Source: Phycisphaerae bacterium
GTDB lineage: Bacteria > Planctomycetota > Phycisphaerae > Phycisphaerales > UBA1924
DNA length: 64,000 nucleotides
Assembly: GCA_016873295.1 (NCBI GenBank)
Contig: VGXM01000004.1
Location: forward strand, 54,577 to 118,576
Reading direction: 5' to 3'
A program made the translations under genes and the position numbers. Shown here piece after piece: positions 1-8,389 of the stretch (its first letter is position 1; the number at the start of each line of letters is the position of its first letter). The notes below the pieces were generated by a model. It was not told the DNA's origin. It made no database searches and saw only the letters and a program-made list of their open reading frames with translations.

Positions 1-958
1 TCCCGCCCGTCTCGACCCGCGCCGAGCCCGACGCGTCGAACCCGAAGACCCGCACCTCGTGGGGCGTGGGACCGGGCAGGACCGGCACGCCGGCCTCGTT
101 GATCCCGGCGAGGACGGCCTGGCTCACCAGGGGCGGGGGGAGCAGCGGCGGGATGGGAATGGTGATCGTCGGCGTCGAAGATACCAGCCTCAGTTCGAGG
201 ATCTCGGTCTCGATCACGGGCGAGCGCGATGCGCCGCTGCGGAGGATGACGTTCCGGTGTTCGCTCCCCCGCCCGTCGAGCCGCCCCGAGCAGCCGGGCG
301 TGCGCGACGTCGTGCCGAAGTTCACGCCGCCGGACGTCACGCTGTACGCCGGGTCGAAGTAGATCTCGAGCCGATCGCCGGCATAGTCGATCACCGCCCC
401 GTACTGGGGCGCCTGGGGCGCCAAGCGCTGGAAGAGCGCCTGGCAGATGATCGGGCCCGACGTCTGGAAGTTGAGCTCCTGGGCCGAGACCGTGGCGGTG
501 AGCTCGCCGACGTCGGTGACGATGCCCGCGGTGAAGACCGCCGGCTGGGCCTGGGCGTCGAACGGGTCGAAGAGGACGGGGCGGAACCCCACCCGACCCG
601 CCGGCGCCGCCGGCCCCTTGACCTGGTCCACCCGCTCGCCGCTGTTGATCGTCTCGACCACCACCGACCCCGGCGCGGTGTTGAGCACCGTCAGCGAGTC
701 GCCCCCGGGGAGCGCGTTCACGACCTGGTGCCCGGCCGCCGCCAGCGCCGTCCGCACCTGGTCGCGCTTCAGCGTCGCCGACGCCAGCGGCGGCAGCGGC
801 ACATTCACGACCGTCGCTCCGACCGTCACCCGGATGCTGCTGGAAGCCGTCGAGGTCGCGGGGCTGAACCTCAGCGTCGTCGACCCCGGCTGGGCCAGCG
901 CCGACGCCGACAGACCGATCGCGCACGCCAAGGACAATGCAGTTCGGATCAAGAGCAT
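1..958 (-). CDS. Secreted protein of unknown function (3' end outside window)
   Basis: An open frame on the minus strand starts at ATG 958 and runs without a stop to the left window edge, giving at least 319 residues. It begins with a clear signal peptide (about residues 1-22, hydrophobic core LSLACAIGLSASALA then Q), so the product is exported. A Shine-Dalgarno-like GGAGGG lies a few bases upstream of the ATG. The mature part is rich in Thr, Val and Pro with beta-strand character and two Cys near the middle, and I recognise no family. It is transcribed divergently from the carbamoyltransferase. Codon choice (G/C at third positions) matches the neighbours, which supports that it is real. Confidence 0.75.
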   Translation of the reverse strand, partial: MLLIRTALSLACAIGLSASALAQPGSTTLRFSPATSTASSSIRVTVGATVVNVPLPPLASATLKRDQVRTALAAAGHQVVNALPGGDSLTVLNTAPGSVVVETINSGERVDQVKGPAAPAGRVGFRPVLFDPFDAQAQPAVFTAGIVTDVGELTATVSAQELNFQTSGPIICQALFQRLAPQAPQYGAVIDYAGDRLEIYFDPAYSVTSGGVNFGTTSRTPGCSGRLDGRGSEHRNVILRSGASRSPVIETEILELRLVSSTPTITIPIPPLLPPPLVSQAVLAGINEAGVPVLPGPTPHEVRVFGFDASGSARVETGG

Positions 959-1277
959 GGGACCCTCCGTCCGCGCGCGGGCAATCCCCCACGGATTGCG
1001 CGGCGGTCACCCCCATCATCCCACGCCGACCCGGGGCATGTCAAGCGCCAACCGCCGCGATCCGCCCGCCGCGACGTTGTCGGATCGGCCGATCGCCCGC
1101 CGCGTGCGCGCCCACGGGGGCATTCGGCCTTGCCTCGCGCCGCCGCTACGCTTGGACCCCTCCGGCTGAAGTCCGCACCCGAACGGGTCGATAACAGGCC
1201 TTCCACCGGAACCCATGGGTTATCCGACGCATGCCGGCATCGGCAGCGACCGACAAGCCCCCGCGCAGGAATCGACG
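959..1277. other. Divergent intergenic region
   Basis: This 319-bp gap separates two divergent genes and should hold both promoters. A -10-like TACGCT is visible on the plus strand at 1146-1151, about 125 bases before the carbamoyltransferase start. I see no convincing coding frame or RNA gene here; the apparent open frames are shadows caused by high GC. Confidence 0.5.
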
Positions 1278-3041
1278 ATGTCGCGACTGGTCCTCGGAAT
1301 CAACTCGGCCCACCCCGACGCCGCGGCGGTCCTGGTCTCCGAGAAGGGGATCCTGGCCGCCATCTGCGAGGAGCGGATCAACCGCAAGAAGCACTGCGCG
1401 GGATTCCCCACCCAGGCGATCGCCGAGGTGCTCAGGATCGCGGGCGCGAGCGTCACCGACCTGACCGACATCGCCATCGCGCGCGACAGCAAGGCCAACG
1501 TGGCCCGCAAGGCCATGTTCATGCTCCGGCACCCGCGCTCGGGGATGGGGCTGGCGCAGTGGTCCTTCGGCGTGCACAAGAAGCTGGCGGGGGCCCACGA
1601 ACTGGTGGCGGAGGCGACGGGCGTGGCGCCCGAGCGGATCAAGGCCGACTTCCACCGCGTCGAGCACCACGTCGCGCACGCCGCCTCCTCCTTCTTCTGC
1701 TCCGACTTCGAGCGGGCCGTCGCCGTCACGACCGACGGCGTGGGAGACTTCTGCTCCGGGCTCATCGCCCGCTGCGAGGGGAGCACCATCAACGTGCTCG
1801 CCAAGAACTACTGGCCCCACTCCTTCGGCGTCTTCTACACCGCCGTCACCAACTTCCTGGGGTTCAACAAGTACGGCGAGGAATACAAGGTCATGGGCAT
1901 GGCCGCCTACGGACAGCCCACGTTCCTCGAACCCATGCGCCGGCTGGTGCGCTACGCCCCCGGCGCGGGCATGCGCCTGGCCCTCCCCTACTACAACCAC
2001 CACTACACCGTCCACACCCACACCCAGACCGAGGAGGGCGAGATCACCGTCAAGCCCATGTGGTCCGAGCGCCTGCGCGACCTCCTCGGCGAGCCCCGCG
2101 AACGCAAGGCCCCCTACGAGCAGAAGCACAAGGACATGGCCGCCTCGCTCCAGCGCTGCTTCGAGGAGGTCTACATGGCCTACGTCGACGACGCCACGAG
2201 GCGCACGGGGCTGCGCGACGCCGTCATGGCCGGGGGCTGCGCCCTCAACGGCGTGGGCAACGGGCGCCTCATGATGGAGCACCACCTCGACCGCGTCTAC
2301 GTCCATCCCGCCGCGGGCGACGACGGCACCGCCTCCGGGGCCGCGCTCTACGCCCTGCACGCCATCCTGGGCGTGCCGCGCTCGGGCAAGATGAACCACG
2401 CGTACCTCGGCACGGGTTGGACGGACGAGCAGATCGAACAGGACGCCAGGGCCAGCGGGCTCCCCTGCCGCAAGCTCGACCGCGCCGCACTTCTCGAGAC
2501 CGCCTCCGCCGCCCTTTCGCAGGGCAAAGTCATCGGCTGGTTCCAGGGGCGCGAGGAATGGGGCCCGCGGGCCCTGGGCAACCGTTCCATCCTCTGCCAC
2601 CCGGGCTGGCCCGACATGAAGGCGATCCTCAACGCCCGCGTCAAGAACCGCGAGACGTTCCGCCCCTTCGCCCCCGCGATCAAGCTCGAGCGCCTCAGCG
2701 ACTGCTACGAGGGGTCGCACGAGGTTCCCTTCATGAACATCGTCTACAAGACCCGCCCGGAGTGGCGCCAGCGCCTCAGCGCCACCAACCACGACGACAA
2801 CACCGGGCGCGTCCAGACCGTCAGCCGCGAACAGAACGCCCTCTACTACGACCTCATCGACGCCTTCGAGAGGAGGACGGGCGTGCCCGTGCTGCTCAAC
2901 ACCAGCTTCAACGAGAACGAGCCCATCGTGCACACGCCGGCGCAGGCCATCGGCTGCTTCGGGCGCACGAGGATGGACTGCCTGGGCATCGGCTCCTTCT
3001 GGTTCGAGAAGCCCCAGGGGCTGAAGGAAGAGCAGCTCTAG
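1278..3041 (+). CDS. Carbamoyltransferase, NodU/CmcH family
   Basis: A 587-residue enzyme of the NodU/CmcH/TobZ family, which transfers a carbamoyl group from carbamoyl phosphate (via carbamoyl-AMP) to a hydroxyl of a sugar or small molecule. The N-terminal Kae1-like ASKHA domain starts with GINSAHPDAA near residue 7 and carries the metal-binding HHVAHAASS motif near residues 130-138. The C-terminal domain has GREEWGPRALGNRSI near residue 423 and NTSFNENEPIVHTP near 540, both family hallmarks. An upstream in-frame TTG/ATG at about 1215 would add 21 residues of non-family sequence, so ATG 1278 is preferred. No glycosyltransferase or polysaccharide genes lie beside it, so the acceptor cannot be named. 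A two-copy palindromic repeat follows the stop. Confidence 0.9.
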   Translation: MSRLVLGINSAHPDAAAVLVSEKGILAAICEERINRKKHCAGFPTQAIAEVLRIAGASVTDLTDIAIARDSKANVARKAMFMLRHPRSGMGLAQWSFGVHKKLAGAHELVAEATGVAPERIKADFHRVEHHVAHAASSFFCSDFERAVAVTTDGVGDFCSGLIARCEGSTINVLAKNYWPHSFGVFYTAVTNFLGFNKYGEEYKVMGMAAYGQPTFLEPMRRLVRYAPGAGMRLALPYYNHHYTVHTHTQTEEGEITVKPMWSERLRDLLGEPRERKAPYEQKHKDMAASLQRCFEEVYMAYVDDATRRTGLRDAVMAGGCALNGVGNGRLMMEHHLDRVYVHPAAGDDGTASGAALYALHAILGVPRSGKMNHAYLGTGWTDEQIEQDARASGLPCRKLDRAALLETASAALSQGKVIGWFQGREEWGPRALGNRSILCHPGWPDMKAILNARVKNRETFRPFAPAIKLERLSDCYEGSHEVPFMNIVYKTRPEWRQRLSATNHDDNTGRVQTVSREQNALYYDLIDAFERRTGVPVLLNTSFNENEPIVHTPAQAIGCFGRTRMDCLGIGSFWFEKPQGLKEEQL

Positions 3042-3043
3042 GG

Positions 3044-3270
3044 GCGCGGGTCGGACGTCCGTGGAGGGAGCGCTCCGGGTGCCACGGGTCATCGGGCGCT
3101 CCGCCCGTGACCCGTGCGGGCCGGGTGTCACGGGTCATCGGGCGCTTCGCCCGATGACCCGTGCGGCTGTTCGAGGCCCGTCCTGACGCCGGCACGGGCG
3201 ACCGCAAGGCGGATCGCCCGTGGCACCCGCGGCGTCCGCCGGCGCCTTGGTGCGCGTTCTTCCGACTCGC
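3044..3270. repeat. Two-hairpin repeat element, copy 1 (with an extra hairpin)
   Basis: First of two tandem copies filling the gap between the convergent carbamoyltransferase and pseudopilin genes. It holds an imperfect hairpin at 3083-3116, a perfect 16-bp-arm hairpin at 3129-3163 (arm CACGGGTCATCGGGCG, loop CTT) and a second type of hairpin at 3193-3222 (arms CACGGGCGA / TCGCCCGTG). It ends with TTCCGACTCGC, the right terminal inverted repeat seen in the other copies. The left end (GCGGGTCGGA) is a degenerate version of GCGAGTCGGAA. Confidence 0.85.
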
Positions 3271-3449
3271 GCCACGAGTGACGTGTGTCGGCAGTCCGTG
3301 GACGGAGCGCTCCGGGTGCCACGGGTCATCGGGCGCTTCGCCCGATGACCCGTGCGGGTCGGGTGTCGGGAGCAAGGCGGCACGGGCGAGCCGCAAGGCG
3401 GCTCGCCCGTGGCACCCGCGGCGCCTTGGTGCACGTTCTTCCGACTCGC
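3271..3449. repeat. Two-hairpin repeat element, copy 2
   Basis: Tandem second copy of the element. The first hairpin is at 3320-3354 (same 16-bp arms) and the second at 3381-3411 (arms CACGGGCGAGCCGC / GCGGCTCGCCCGTG). It ends in TTCCGACTCGC 13 bases before the stop codon of the minus-strand pseudopilin gene. Short open frames across it on both strands are artefacts of the repeat. Confidence 0.85.
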
Positions 3450-3461
3450 ACCGCCGGGACG

Positions 3462-4439
3462 TCAATCGTCCCAGACGGTGACGACGATCACGCCGCCCGC
3501 GCCCGCGAAGACCCCGCCGTAGGGCTTCATCAGGACGTTGGCCCCGATGCTGGGCGCGTTGTCGGGTCGGAGCGGCACGCCCGTCGAGTCGTCCTCGTTG
3601 ACGAACATGTTGTCGCCGTGGGTCCGGCCGCCGGAGACCGCGACGCCGTAGGTCTTGATGAGCGCCCGGGGATCGGGCTGGGTCTCGAAGACCACGCGCC
3701 CGTCGTTGTAGGCCACGTTGCCCTCCCAGCGGTTCACCAGCCCGTAGATCCGCAGGCGGTTGCTGTCGAGCCCGCCCGGCCCCGGGGCCAGTTGCCAGGC
3801 GCCCGGCTGCCCGACGTAGTTGGGCCCGCGGTTGGCCCACACCGCCTGCGACGAGTTGAACGTGCTCTGCCACGCCCCGAGCCTGCCGCCGAAGGGCATC
3901 AGGTTGGCGTAGGAGTTGTTCCCCTGGTACGTCCGCCGACCGCGCCCGCCCAGGGGCGAGATGCCCAGCCCCGTGGGGTACGCGGGCGCGAACTCGCCCG
4001 GCACGCCCGCGAAGCCCGGGTCCCACGTCGCCTGCTCGGGGTTGGAGGCGGCCCGGGGGGCCGCGTACTCGTACTCCCGGTCGATCGTCACCTGCGGGTT
4101 GATCTCCGCAGGGCACACCGCCTGCTGCGGGAAGAGGAACCCGTTGAAGATCATCACCGACAGGATGTTGCCCGTGTTGTCCTTGACCAGCGCGGGCAGC
4201 CCGCCCTCGTCCGTGGTCAGGTCCGCCGGGTCGAGCTTGCTCGGCCGCGGGTACTCGTCCTGGCTGGCCCCCGCCCAGATCACCATGCCCTGCACCAGCG
4301 TCCGCAGGTGGGTCGAGTCCTTGAGCTGCCGCGCCGCCTCCCGCGCCTTGCCCAGCGACGGCAGCAGGATGCTGATCAACAGCGAGATGATCGTGATCAC
4401 CACCAGCAACTCGATCAGCGTGAACCCGCGCCGACGCAT
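3462..4439 (-). CDS. Prepilin-type N-terminal cleavage/methylation protein (pseudopilin-like)
   Basis: A 325-residue secreted protein with a textbook class III (prepilin) leader: MRRRG then [24 protein letters not shown], where the prepilin peptidase would cut after Gly5 and methylate Phe6. The hydrophobic helix is followed by a long globular domain rich in Asn, Gly and Pro, similar in layout to the abundant DUF1559-type pseudopilin-like proteins of planctomycetes, though I cannot confirm that family by eye. Start choice is supported by AAGGAG seven bases upstream, with a -10-like TAGGCT a little further up. It stands apart from the secretion operon at 15-21 kb and is probably monocistronic. 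Confidence 0.88.
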   Translation of the reverse strand: MRRRGFTLIELLVVITIISLLISILLPSLGKAREAARQLKDSTHLRTLVQGMVIWAGASQDEYPRPSKLDPADLTTDEGGLPALVKDNTGNILSVMIFNGFLFPQQAVCPAEINPQVTIDREYEYAAPRAASNPEQATWDPGFAGVPGEFAPAYPTGLGISPLGGRGRRTYQGNNSYANLMPFGGRLGAWQSTFNSSQAVWANRGPNYVGQPGAWQLAPGPGGLDSNRLRIYGLVNRWEGNVAYNDGRVVFETQPDPRALIKTYGVAVSGGRTHGDNMFVNEDDSTGVPLRPDNAPSIGANVLMKPYGGVFAGAGGVIVVTVWDD

Positions 4440-4986
4440 GAGCGGCTCCTTACCCCGTCATAGCCTATCCGAACTCCCCCGGAACGGTTGCACCCCTCGG
4501 CCCCCCACCGCCCCACCCCCCCACGAGCCCCGGGCGCGAATGCCCTTGGCGGTGAGCGGCCCCGGCGGGCGACGGGCGGTCCGGGCCAAGTCGGGGACGA
4601 TGACCGCCCGCATCCGCAGCCGGACGCGCCGGAGGCCGCGGATCCGGGCCGGGACGCGGCCGGCGGCGTGGCGGCGCCCGGGGCGGGCGAACACGCGCTC
4701 GATCACCCGTCGCCGCCCGACCCCGATTCGTCCGGTCCATGCTCGTGCCCCTTGTGAGCGGTGACCCGGGAGCCGGGCATGGACCGCCGCGCCCATTCGC
4801 GCAGGCCGGGCCTTCGCGAGGGCCCATCCACGATGTCGCAAGGGGCCCGCGCGTGGGGTGCGCCCGACCCTGTCCACCCCGTGCTCGCGCCCAGGGCTCG
4901 TACTCGCCGCGTTCGGCACCCGGCGGTGCGGGGTTCCGGAGCGCGGATCGCCCGCGGGCGGACGGTCCTCGGACCACCGCCGCCTC
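4440..4986. other. 547-bp region without a supported gene
   Basis: The stretch between the pseudopilin start and the 3' end of the phosphoesterase gene contains several overlapping open frames on the minus strand (for example 4465-4977), but all translate to Arg/Pro/Gly-rich low-complexity sequence without a Shine-Dalgarno or family features, as expected of very GC-rich non-coding DNA. Its left end should carry the pseudopilin promoter. I see no tRNA, RNase P, tmRNA or SRP RNA signature. A structured RNA cannot be excluded by eye. Confidence 0.4.
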
Positions 4987-5877
4987 TCACGCCGCGTTCA
5001 GCGTGATGCGCACGACCTCGGGCGGCACGCCCCAACGCACCGGCACCACGGTCATCCCCACGCCGCGCGAGACGATCACGGGGCACGCCGGTCCCCGCAC
5101 GAACCCCCCGGCGTACTTGGACCCGTGCCGGCTCATGGTCACGGGCGTGCCGACGATCGGCAGACGCACCTGCCCGCCGTGCGTGTGCCCCGAGAGCAAG
5201 AGGTCGATGCGCGGGCCCTGCCGCACCTCCGGGCGCTCCGCCGAGTCGGGGTTGTGGGCCAGCACCAGGCGCGGCATCGCCTCGGGCAGGTCGGCAAGGG
5301 CCACCGCCGGGTCGATGCGGTCCTCCCCGAGGTCGCCCAGCCCCGCCAGGCACAGGGCGCTGCGCGAGCGCGGCGAGGCGTCCAGGCACCGCGTCCGCCC
5401 GTCCAGGAACAGCCGCCGGTTGTCGATCACCGGGATCCCCACGTCCTCCAGCGCCCGGCGCACCGTCGAGCCGCACGCGTACCAGTCGTGGTTGCCCAGC
5501 ACCGCGACCACGGGCACCGCGCCGCGCCGCAGCGGCGCCAGCAGACGCGCCGCCTCCGCGATGAAATCGGTCCCCGCGTCCACGTAGTCGCCCGTCAGGG
5601 CCACCAGGTCGGGCTCAAGCCGCCGCGCGTGCTCGACGGCGGCGGCCAGGAACGACGCGGGCACCAGCCGGCCCAGGTGCGGGTCCGAGATCTGCACGAC
5701 CCGCATGCCCTCCAGCTCGCGCGGGAGCCCCGGCATGCGGACCCGGTAGTCCGCCGTGGTCAGGTCCCACGACGCCAGCCAGCGGCGGCGTCCCGGGAGG
5801 TTCTCGGCACCCGTCGGTGTGTCGGCACGGTCGCCGGGTCGGGGGCGGGGCGTCTTTGGATCACGCTCGTGCGGCAC
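4987..5877 (-). CDS. Calcineurin-like metallophosphoesterase
   Basis: A 296-residue metallophosphoesterase. All metal-site motifs are present in order: ISDPHLG (D-x-H, near residue 63), GDYVD (near 95), GNHDWY (near 127), a HN-containing segment (LAHNPDS) and GHTHGGQV near residue 231. It therefore should bind two metal ions and hydrolyse a phosphoester; the layout resembles the YkuE-like branch, which is often membrane-associated, but no signal peptide or anchor is visible here, and the substrate is unknown. The N-terminal 40 residues are Arg/Pro-rich; GTG 5877 is the first available start and a shorter product is possible. Confidence 0.87.
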   Translation of the reverse strand: MPHERDPKTPRPRPGDRADTPTGAENLPGRRRWLASWDLTTADYRVRMPGLPRELEGMRVVQISDPHLGRLVPASFLAAAVEHARRLEPDLVALTGDYVDAGTDFIAEAARLLAPLRRGAVPVVAVLGNHDWYACGSTVRRALEDVGIPVIDNRRLFLDGRTRCLDASPRSRSALCLAGLGDLGEDRIDPAVALADLPEAMPRLVLAHNPDSAERPEVRQGPRIDLLLSGHTHGGQVRLPIVGTPVTMSRHGSKYAGGFVRGPACPVIVSRGVGMTVVPVRWGVPPEVVRITLNAA

Positions 5878-5944
5878 GCGGGGGGTTCATCGGCAGACGC
5901 CGCCCGGGCTTGAGCCGCCGGCGCGCAGCCCCCGAACTCGCGTG

Positions 5945-5978
5945 AAAAACGGGCCCGACGCGTCGGCGCCGGGCCCGT
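5945..5978 (-). terminator. Rho-independent terminator of the rpsL-rpsG operon
   Basis: Read on the minus strand, a 9-bp perfect stem ACGGGCCCG / CGGGCCCGT (5970-5978 with 5949-5957) is followed directly by TTTTT (5949-5945). It lies about 40 bases after the rpsG stop and before the convergent end of nothing else on the plus strand, so it most likely ends the ribosomal protein transcript. Confidence 0.88.
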
Positions 5979-6017
5979 ATTGGGACGATCGATTCTCGGC
6001 TCGAACGATCGCGGACG

Positions 6018-6512
6018 TCAGTTGGCGTAGTGGGCAAAGGCGCGGTTGGCCTCGGCCATGCGGTGCGTCTGCTCCCGCGTCTGCATGGCCTTGCCCTCGC
6101 CCTTGGCGGCGGAGTAGAGCTCGTCGGCGAGTCGGCTGAACATGGGCCGACCGCGCTCGCCCCGCACCGCCTCCAGGATCCAGCGGAACGCCAGCGAGAT
6201 CTGGCGGGTCTTGTTCACCTGCATGGGCACCTGGTAGTTGGCGCCGCCGATCCGCTTGGAGCGGACCTCGACGAACGGCTTGACGTTGTCGATGGCCTTC
6301 TGGAAGATCTCCAGGGCGTTGGCGGGCTTGTCGGGAGCGGTCTCCTTCTGGAGCTTCTCCTCGATCACCTCGAAGGCGTCGTAGACGACGCGCTGGGCCG
6401 TCGCCTTCTTGCCGTCCTGCATCACGCAGTTGATGAACCGGGAGAGCACCAGGTCCCCGAAGCGGGGATCGGGCTGAAGCTGCTTATCGGCCGCCGTGAT
6501 TCGTCCGCCCAT
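6018..6512 (-). CDS. rpsG: 30S ribosomal protein S7
   Basis: A 164-residue S7 protein, the primary 16S rRNA-binding protein that nucleates the small-subunit head. Diagnostic segments include DPRFGDLVLSRFINCVMQDGKK near residues 15-36, VRSKRIGGANYQVP near 82-95 and MAEANRAFAHYAN at the C-terminus. The length is slightly above the usual 156 residues. It lies 39 bases downstream of rpsL with GGAGAAGG before its ATG, so the two are co-transcribed. In most bacteria fusA and tuf follow; here an intrinsic terminator follows instead. Confidence 0.98.
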   Translation of the reverse strand: MGGRITAADKQLQPDPRFGDLVLSRFINCVMQDGKKATAQRVVYDAFEVIEEKLQKETAPDKPANALEIFQKAIDNVKPFVEVRSKRIGGANYQVPMQVNKTRQISLAFRWILEAVRGERGRPMFSRLADELYSAAKGEGKAMQTREQTHRMAEANRAFAHYAN

Positions 6513-6551
6513 GTCGCTGGACCTTCTCCGAAACCGCCCGGGGGGCGTGGT

Positions 6552-6941
6552 TTACTTCTTGGCCGCGCCGCCCTTGGCCTTCTTGGCGCCGTACTTGCTC
6601 CGCCCGTTCTTCCGCCCCTCGACGCCCAGGCAGTCGAGCGTGCCGCGGACGATGTGGTAGCGGACGCCCGGCAGGTCCCGGACGCGCCCCCCCCGGACCA
6701 GGACGATCGAGTGCTCCTGGAGGTTGTGCCCCTCGCCCCCGATGTACGCCGTCACCTCGCGCCCGTTCGACAGACGCACGCGGGCGATCTTCCGGAGCGC
6801 CGAGTTGGGCTTCTTGGGCGTCATCGTGCGCACGATCGTGCACACCCCACGCTTCTGGGGGCACAGCGCCAAGTCACGCACCTTGGACTTGCGCCCGAAG
6901 GGCTTGCGGGGGTTCCGAACCAACTGGTTGATCGTGGGCAT
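6552..6941 (-). CDS. rpsL: 30S ribosomal protein S12
   Basis: A 129-residue S12 protein, the decoding-centre protein of the small subunit. [14 protein letters not shown] is the standard N-terminus, which fixes the start at 6941 rather than an in-frame start 13 codons upstream. The streptomycin-relevant [13 protein letters not shown] segment and GVRYHIVRG near residues 94-102 are intact. It is the first gene of a two-gene operon with rpsG. Confidence 0.98.
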   Translation of the reverse strand: MPTINQLVRNPRKPFGRKSKVRDLALCPQKRGVCTIVRTMTPKKPNSALRKIARVRLSNGREVTAYIGGEGHNLQEHSIVLVRGGRVRDLPGVRYHIVRGTLDCLGVEGRKNGRSKYGAKKAKGGAAKK

Positions 6942-7017
6942 CCGTCGCGTGTCCCGTAAAACGGCCTGTGGGTCGCCCATGCCCGGGGGTCAAGACTCCG
7001 CTCCGGGTGGGGCCCGA

Positions 7018-7045
7018 ATACTAGCCGGACCCCGGCCCGGGGCAA
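7018..7045 (-). promoter_or_regulatory. Candidate rpsL-rpsG promoter
   Basis: On the minus strand a -35-like TTGCCC (7045-7040) and a -10-like TAGTAT (7023-7018) are separated by 16 bp, in the only gap upstream of rpsL. A transcript would have a leader of about 70 bases. Confidence 0.4.
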
Positions 7046-7109
7046 CCCGAGGCCTTCCGGCGAGCGCCATCCCCGCACGACCGCCGCCCCCTACGCCCCC
7101 CGAACGCGG

Positions 7110-7718
7110 TCAGCGCCGGGCCACCTTCTTGATCTCCTCGGTCTGGATCCACACCTTCTCGCCGGTCTCGATGTTCACCAGCTCGAGGTTGGCCTGGTAG
7201 TAGTTCACCACCGTCCGCTGGTCGCGGCTGCGCTCCACGCTGTCGTTGATCTGTCCGATCATCATGAAATCGGCGCCCAGCTCCTTGCCCATCCGCTTGA
7301 CGGTGGCGGGGTCCGACCAGTCCTTCTGCTGGAGGCGTTCGTCGCGGACCTCGCCCCGCTGGTCGCGGTCGGCGACCAGGCGCACGCGCTGGGAGTTGAT
7401 CAGCTCCTCCTCGACGCGCTTGGTGATGAGCTTGGTTTCGATGTAGTCGCCCGTGCCGTTGCGCACGGTGCCGACGATGACGATCGGGCGTCGCCCGCCG
7501 TTCTCGCGCACGAAGGCGTCGATCCAGGGCTTGGACAGGCAGTCGTTGACCATGCCGCGGTAGATCCGGCGGGCGTCGTCGTCGTCGAAGCGGTAGCCGA
7601 CGTCGATGGTGGTCTCCGGGTCGGTTCGGCTGACGTTCCAGTTGGGGTTGGTGCACCCTGCGAGGGCGGCGGCCGCGGCGAGGCCCGCGGCGAGGGTCAG
7701 TCGGGTCGTGCGGGTCAT
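7110..7718 (-). CDS. LpoB-like outer-membrane lipoprotein (penicillin-binding protein activator family)
   Basis: A 202-residue lipoprotein. The signal peptide ends in a lipobox, ALAGC, with the lipidated Cys at residue 22. The body, with IVIVGTVRNGTGDYIETKLITKRVEEELINS, LGADFMMIGQINDSVER and YYQANLELVNIETGEKVW, matches the LpoB/COG3417 pattern; in Escherichia coli LpoB stretches from the outer membrane to activate the peptidoglycan synthase PBP1b. The start has ACGGGAGA upstream. It is the last gene of a three-lipoprotein cluster whose first member looks like COG3014, a family that I recall lying beside lpoB in other bacteria. A direct role with a PBP in this organism is inferred. Confidence 0.82.
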   Translation of the reverse strand: MTRTTRLTLAAGLAAAAALAGCTNPNWNVSRTDPETTIDVGYRFDDDDARRIYRGMVNDCLSKPWIDAFVRENGGRRPIVIVGTVRNGTGDYIETKLITKRVEEELINSQRVRLVADRDQRGEVRDERLQQKDWSDPATVKRMGKELGADFMMIGQINDSVERSRDQRTVVNYYQANLELVNIETGEKVWIQTEEIKKVARR

Positions 7719-7808
7719 GGTCGTCTCCCGTGGGGATGCCCGGCGCGGCCAGCGCCGCCCGAGCGCTCGTTTCTACGCGCTGTTCGTAGGCCGGTTCCCG
7801 CCCGGGGG

Positions 7809-8387
7809 TCAGGGGGTGCTGAACCGGGCCCGAACACGCTCTCGTGCCGAGACGAGGTAGTCGCGCCCCGTGCGGATGTCGGCGATCAGGCGCTCCACCC
7901 CCGCCCACGCCTCGTCGCCCCAGACGGGTCGCTCGGCGGAGAGGCGGGCGATGGCCTGGTCGGCGCGGTCGATCTCCGCGGCGTAGGCGGCCAGGAGCCG
8001 ATCCGGGTCGATGGACGCCTCGGCCCGGTGTCGGGCGTCGATCGACGGCCGCGCGCGCACCACGACGCCGATCTCGTCGGCGGCGGCGTCGAAGCGGTCG
8101 AGGTTGAGCAGATCCCACGACACCGCCGTGGGGTACCCCTCGCGGCGCATCACGCCGATGTAGCTCCAGAACTCGGGGGGCGCGTGCCCCACCAGCGAGG
8201 CCAGTTGCCCGGCCAGGACCCGTCGGGCGTCGACGCTGGCGGCGCCGGGGCTGGGCCCGACCCCCAACCCCACCATGGGGATGGGTCGCGCGTCGGGCGT
8301 GGCGACGGATTCGCGGCGCTCGCTCGCGCAGCCGGCGACGAGCGGGGCGAGCACGAGGGCGGAGGCCAGCAGGATTCTTACGTGCAC
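7809..8387 (-). CDS. Lipoprotein of unknown function in the LpoB cluster
   Basis: A 192-residue predicted lipoprotein: MHVRILLASALVLAPLVAGC gives a lipobox LVAGC with Cys20. The rest is helical and Ala/Arg-rich with no recognised domain. GTG 8387 is chosen because GGGAGG sits five bases before it; another GTG at 8393 overlaps the upstream gene's TGA. The tight coupling to the COG3014-like gene (8390) and position before the LpoB-like gene suggest the three act together, as the YcfL-type third partner does in proteobacteria, but I see no sequence proof that this is YcfL. Confidence 0.75.
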   Translation of the reverse strand: MHVRILLASALVLAPLVAGCASERRESVATPDARPIPMVGLGVGPSPGAASVDARRVLAGQLASLVGHAPPEFWSYIGVMRREGYPTAVSWDLLNLDRFDAAADEIGVVVRARPSIDARHRAEASIDPDRLLAAYAAEIDRADQAIARLSAERPVWGDEAWAGVERLIADIRTGRDYLVSARERVRARFSTP

Positions 8388-8389
8388 GC

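Noticed and set aside
59..3157. A 1032-residue open frame on the plus strand and a 661-residue one on the minus strand (1146-3131)
   Set aside because: Both are Arg/Pro/Ala-rich shadows of the carbamoyltransferase and the partial gene at 1-958, lacking any family sequence.
4465..4977. A 170-residue minus-strand open frame in the 4440-4986 gap
   Set aside because: Low-complexity Arg/Pro/Gly sequence without a Shine-Dalgarno or family motif.
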